A stretch of 8,268 nucleotides of DNA, taken from positions 1 through 8,268 of the forward strand of contig JAGLSJ010000025.1 of assembly GCA_023270095.1 (NCBI GenBank), read 5' to 3'. The notes under the pieces were generated by a model that saw only the letters and a list, made by a program, of their open reading frames with translations, was not told the DNA's origin and did no database searches. Numbering within the stretch: the first letter of the stretch is position 1; each line of letters opens with the position of its first letter. This document shows positions 6,223 through 8,268 of this stretch, one piece after another. The position numbers and the translations under genes were made by a program. This DNA comes from Minisyncoccota bacterium. Its GTDB lineage: Bacteria > Patescibacteriota > Minisyncoccia > JAHIHE01 > JAGLIN01.

Positions 6223-7215
6223 TTATTCTACTTTTGTTTTTTCAAATTTCAATAAATAAGTTATCTTGTTAGGCTCAGATTTAACTTCAGCTTCAATTGT
6301 AAATCCCAATTCTTCAAAAAGTTTTTTATATTTATCTTCGTCCAAAACATCAAACTTTGCATTGAAATTATTAACAACATGATTAGTCCAATCTTTTATA
6401 CCGTCAACACCGCTTCTTTTTTCCTCAACCATAAGAACTATTCTTCCTTTGGAAATTCTTTTCATTTCCTGTAAAATATTTTCCTTATTTTTAATCCCCT
6501 TTATCTCCTGTAATAAATGAGTTGCCATAACCAAATCAAATGAACCATCTTCAAATGATGTCTCGTAAGCATCTTGATAACTTCCTACGATTTCTTCATC
6601 ATTCTCAGCCTCCTCTGAAAGACTCGTTTTATTATCTAAACAAACTCCATTAATTTTTTTATCACTTTTCCTTTTTTCTTTTATTTTACTAATAATGGCT
6701 TTCAGATTATCTCCATATCCACCTCCGATATCAATTATATTTTCAATTTTAGCTAATTCTTCGTTGTCTATTCTCGCTTTCGTCAATGCCTCGATAATAA
6801 CATCTGACATAACCTCGGCAAAACCCTCACGAAGACCTTTACAAATTTTCCAATCACAAACCCCATCTCTTACAAAATTTACAACCTCTTCTGTTTCCGA
6901 TCCATCAAATTTTTCTGATTTCTTTTTTATCTCTTCTCGGAATTTTGCTGGAGATAATTTTTTTTCTTTCAGAGAAACGTCTTTTTCAATTTCGCTTTTA
7001 CTGTCTGGCATTTCTGCTAGTTTCTCTCGAGCTTTCTCTATGGCACTTTCATTAGAACTTTCTGTATTTTTACTTTTCAATTCTTGATCTATCTTAAAGT
7101 CTTCTGCTTTTTTTAATGTTCTATCTCTTTCATATTTACCTTTTATTTCTACCTCCTCTTGATCCAATTTTAATTCATCAGCTGAAGTTAATCCTTCTAT
7201 ATATTTATTTTGCAT
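6223..7215 (-). CDS. SAM-dependent methyltransferase with charged N-terminal extension (330 residues)
   Basis: The C-terminal half is a class I methyltransferase. Motif I is IDIGGGYGD at 161-169, which binds S-adenosylmethionine. CLDNKT (192-197) ends strand 2 with Asp194. FEDGSFDLVMATHLLQEI (221-238) is the motif II region. KRISKGRIVLMVEE (252-265) covers the next helix and strand, and the C-terminal strand pair closes with ITYLLKFEK (318-326). About 100 N-terminal residues are very rich in Lys and Glu with no hydrophobic core; they are probably helical, coiled-coil or disordered. A middle segment (104-150, with VCDWKICKGLREGFAEVM) precedes motif I. The substrate is unknown. It is only distantly similar to the 208-residue methyltransferase downstream, so recent duplication is unlikely. 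The start is fixed by a TAA at 7225-7227. No Shine-Dalgarno is present; the leader is AAATAAAAAAT. A strong terminator follows. The glycosyltransferase lies 150 bp upstream in the same direction. Confidence 0.87.
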   Translation of the reverse strand: MQNKYIEGLTSADELKLDQEEVEIKGKYERDRTLKKAEDFKIDQELKSKNTESSNESAIEKAREKLAEMPDSKSEIEKDVSLKEKKLSPAKFREEIKKKSEKFDGSETEEVVNFVRDGVCDWKICKGLREGFAEVMSDVIIEALTKARIDNEELAKIENIIDIGGGYGDNLKAIISKIKEKRKSDKKINGVCLDNKTSLSEEAENDEEIVGSYQDAYETSFEDGSFDLVMATHLLQEIKGIKNKENILQEMKRISKGRIVLMVEEKRSGVDGIKDWTNHVVNNFNAKFDVLDEDKYKKLFEELGFTIEAEVKSEPNKITYLLKFEKTKVE

Positions 7216-7276
7216 ATTTTTTATTTATAAATTTAATTGAAGCTCGATAATTTAAATCTCACTTCAAATAACTAGC

Positions 7277-7304
7277 GTATCATCCTGAGCTTGTCAAAAG
7301 ATAC
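7277..7304. repeat. Degenerate REP-like palindrome
   Basis: GTATC (7277-7281) and GATAC (7300-7304) bracket a core containing TCCTGAGCTTGTC. This resembles, from memory, the widespread extragenic repeat whose core reads ATCCTGAGCTTGTCGAAGGAT in many bacteria, including candidate-phylum genomes. Here the right half has diverged (CAAAAGAT instead of CGAAGGAT), so it looks like an old copy. It lies between the glycosyltransferase and methyltransferase genes. Confidence 0.55.
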
Positions 7305-7307
7305 CGT

Positions 7308-7340
7308 GAAAAATTTCATATTATGTCATTAAAATTTTTC
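7308..7340. repeat. AT-rich inverted repeat, possible weak terminator
   Basis: Exact 9-bp arms GAAAAATTT (7308-7316) and AAATTTTTC (7332-7340) enclose a 15-nt loop, beginning 26 nt past the glycosyltransferase stop codon. The stem is almost all A-T and no extra T-run follows on the minus strand, so termination would be weak. It directly abuts the REP-like relic at 7277-7304. Confidence 0.4.
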
Positions 7341-7365
7341 TTCATGCTCAATTTATACCTAAAAT

Positions 7366-8085
7366 CTATTTTTTCTCCTCATCTTTATAGATATCAAAAT
7401 TATATCCAAATCGATTTCCTTTGTCATCCTTTCCTTTTATTGCCCACCAAATCCCGACACCAATACTTTGAAGAATAATCTTTAAGTGTCCTTCTTTTTC
7501 AAATCGTCTTGGAGAAACTTTCACTTTTGAACCTTTTATCATTCTGAATTTTCCAATCTTGCCAATCCTTTTGGCATAATCAGAATCTTCGCCAAGAACA
7601 ATTCTCTCGTCAAATCCCTTAATCTTGTCGTGCATATCTTTTCGAGCAAAAATACACCAGCCTCCCGCGAAAGGACTTACCTTCTGAAAAATCATTACTA
7701 AGGTGTTCCAAAAAGCATAATACAACTTATCAAGAAACTTACCTTCAAGAAATACTCTTGGCACAGCACCATCAAGATTTTTGTCTTGAAATTCTTCAAC
7801 TAATATTTCCAAAAAAAACTCATCTTCAAGTTCAGTATCAGAATCAAGAAACAATAGAATCTCTCCCTTGGCAATTTTCGCTCCCAAATTTCTCCCTGGC
7901 CCAGGCATTCCTCCTTGCGTCAACACACAATTATACTTCTTTGCAATTTCCGGAGTCTTATCTTCCGACTTATTGTCTGCCACAATAATTTCATAATCAG
8001 AAAAAGTTTGTTTCCTGATACTTTTTAAAAGTCTTGGTAAATATACTTCTTCATTTTTTGTCGGAATGATAATTGATAATTTCAT
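7366..8085 (-). CDS. Family 2 (GT-A) glycosyltransferase
   Basis: 239 residues, a compact GT2 enzyme that transfers a sugar from a nucleotide-sugar donor, probably in surface polysaccharide, glycolipid or protein glycosylation. Visible features: nucleotide-binding opening SIIIPTKNEEVYLPRLL at 4-20 with EIIVADNKSEDKT at 32-44; metal-binding DSD at 81-83 in FLDSDTE; acceptor-side GGWCIFARKD at 141-150; catalytic-base region GEDSDYAKR at 165-173; and a conserved-looking SPRRFEKEG at 191-199. A moderately hydrophobic helix (about 201-217, with IGVGIWWAI) could associate with the membrane but is short for a spanning segment. Donor and acceptor cannot be told. It is cytoplasmic, with no signal peptide. 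No Shine-Dalgarno precedes the ATG; the leader is AT-rich (AATTAAAAATT). It is the first gene of the window in transcription order. Confidence 0.92.
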   Translation of the reverse strand: MKLSIIIPTKNEEVYLPRLLKSIRKQTFSDYEIIVADNKSEDKTPEIAKKYNCVLTQGGMPGPGRNLGAKIAKGEILLFLDSDTELEDEFFLEILVEEFQDKNLDGAVPRVFLEGKFLDKLYYAFWNTLVMIFQKVSPFAGGWCIFARKDMHDKIKGFDERIVLGEDSDYAKRIGKIGKFRMIKGSKVKVSPRRFEKEGHLKIILQSIGVGIWWAIKGKDDKGNRFGYNFDIYKDEEKK

Positions 8086-8268
8086 AATTTTTAATTAAAA
8101 TAAATCACGCAGAACTCTTACGAAAATAAGAACAAAACCTTATAAAATTTATGGATTTCAAAAGAATATTAACGCCACCTTTTCCTGACTTTCGTCGGAG
8201 TGCATTTTATTAATTTATTTAAACTAACCATTTTCTATTCCTTCATATCCTCCCCTATTTCATAAAAA
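8086..8268. other. Gene-free region upstream of the glycosyltransferase
   Basis: 183 bp of AT-rich sequence with no convincing gene. It should hold the glycosyltransferase promoter, but no clear -35/-10 pair is seen. It contains one hairpin (8183-8199, listed separately) and a 20-codon minus-strand frame that I do not accept as a gene. Confidence 0.5.
8183..8199. repeat. REP-like hairpin with TTTC/GAAA tetraloop
   Basis: On the minus strand TCC-GAC-GAAA-GTC-A-GGA folds into a six-pair stem with one bulged A and a GAAA tetraloop. From memory it matches the style of extragenic repeats with cores such as CCGACTTTCGTCGG. It lies about 100 bp upstream of the glycosyltransferase start, and no T-run follows, so it is unlikely to be a terminator. 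Confidence 0.5.

Noticed and set aside
6695..7087. 130-codon plus-strand frame
   Set aside because: It lies entirely opposite the 330-residue methyltransferase. Its Ser/Phe-rich composition is what the antisense of Lys/Glu-rich coding gives.
5425..7215. The two methyltransferases as a tandem gene duplication
   Set aside because: They share only generic SAM-binding motifs. Lengths, N-termini and C-terminal halves differ, and a terminator separates them.
7285..7320. TTGACA on the minus strand inside the REP-like relic as a -35 for the 330-residue methyltransferase
   Set aside because: No -10-like hexamer lies at 16-18 bp (TAGTTA there matches poorly). The TTGACA arises from the repeat core.
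8169..8231. A 20-codon minus-strand frame (ATG 8231 to TAA 8169) with AAGGA 7 nt upstream, encoding a basic peptide ending VRKRWR
   Set aside because: It runs straight through the REP-like hairpin at 8183-8199, is very short, and has no other support. Its basic composition follows from the repeat sequence.
1..8268. CRISPR array, tRNA or rRNA gene, prophage or defence system
   Set aside because: I saw no regularly spaced repeats, no tRNA-like cloverleaf with CCA end, no rRNA signatures, and no integrase, nuclease or toxin-antitoxin motifs in any frame.

Overview
The window is AT-rich bacterial DNA (roughly one third G+C by eye). Every confident gene lies on the minus strand, so transcription runs from high to low coordinates. 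The Mur ligase lacks most of the usual MurE N-terminal domain and opens with a short basic, hydrophobic leader just before the P-loop. From memory, that architecture is common in Candidate Phyla Radiation (Patescibacteria) genomes. The standard code (TAA stops, UGA not needed as sense), nearly absent Shine-Dalgarno sequences, and several different REP-like extragenic palindromes fit such a genome but do not prove it.

Layout in transcription order. 8268-8086: gene-free, one degenerate REP-like hairpin. 8085-7366: GT2-family glycosyltransferase. 7365-7216: spacer with a REP-like relic and an AT-rich inverted repeat. 7215-6223: SAM-dependent methyltransferase with a long charged N-terminal extension, closed by a strong bidirectional hairpin terminator. 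6051-5425: a second, shorter methyltransferase, the only gene here with a textbook ribosome binding site. 5292-2593: SERCA-like P2-type cation ATPase. 2592-2432: spacer with a 65-bp composite palindrome. 2431-1139: short MurE-like ligase followed by a terminator. 1138-776: gene-free region with a 29-bp palindrome and, on the opposite strand, a consensus sigma-70 promoter pointing at the MurE terminator. 775-209: small membrane-anchored protein with a Met-Gly repeat. 160-1: the N-terminus of an inner-membrane protein, cut by the window edge, possibly the adaptor (membrane fusion) subunit of an efflux system.

The genes do not form one obvious pathway. The ligase and glycosyltransferase point to cell-envelope synthesis, the ATPase to cation (probably Ca2+) export, and the last two genes to an envelope or efflux operon that continues beyond base 1. 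Substrates of the two methyltransferases cannot be read from sequence.

I do not see a convincing new multi-gene system. The most unexplained signal is the plus-strand unit at about 987-1125: consensus promoter, strong Shine-Dalgarno-like sequence, no ordinary start codon, then a hairpin terminator. The next best are the MurE ligase's substituted active-site positions and the composite palindrome at 2464-2528.
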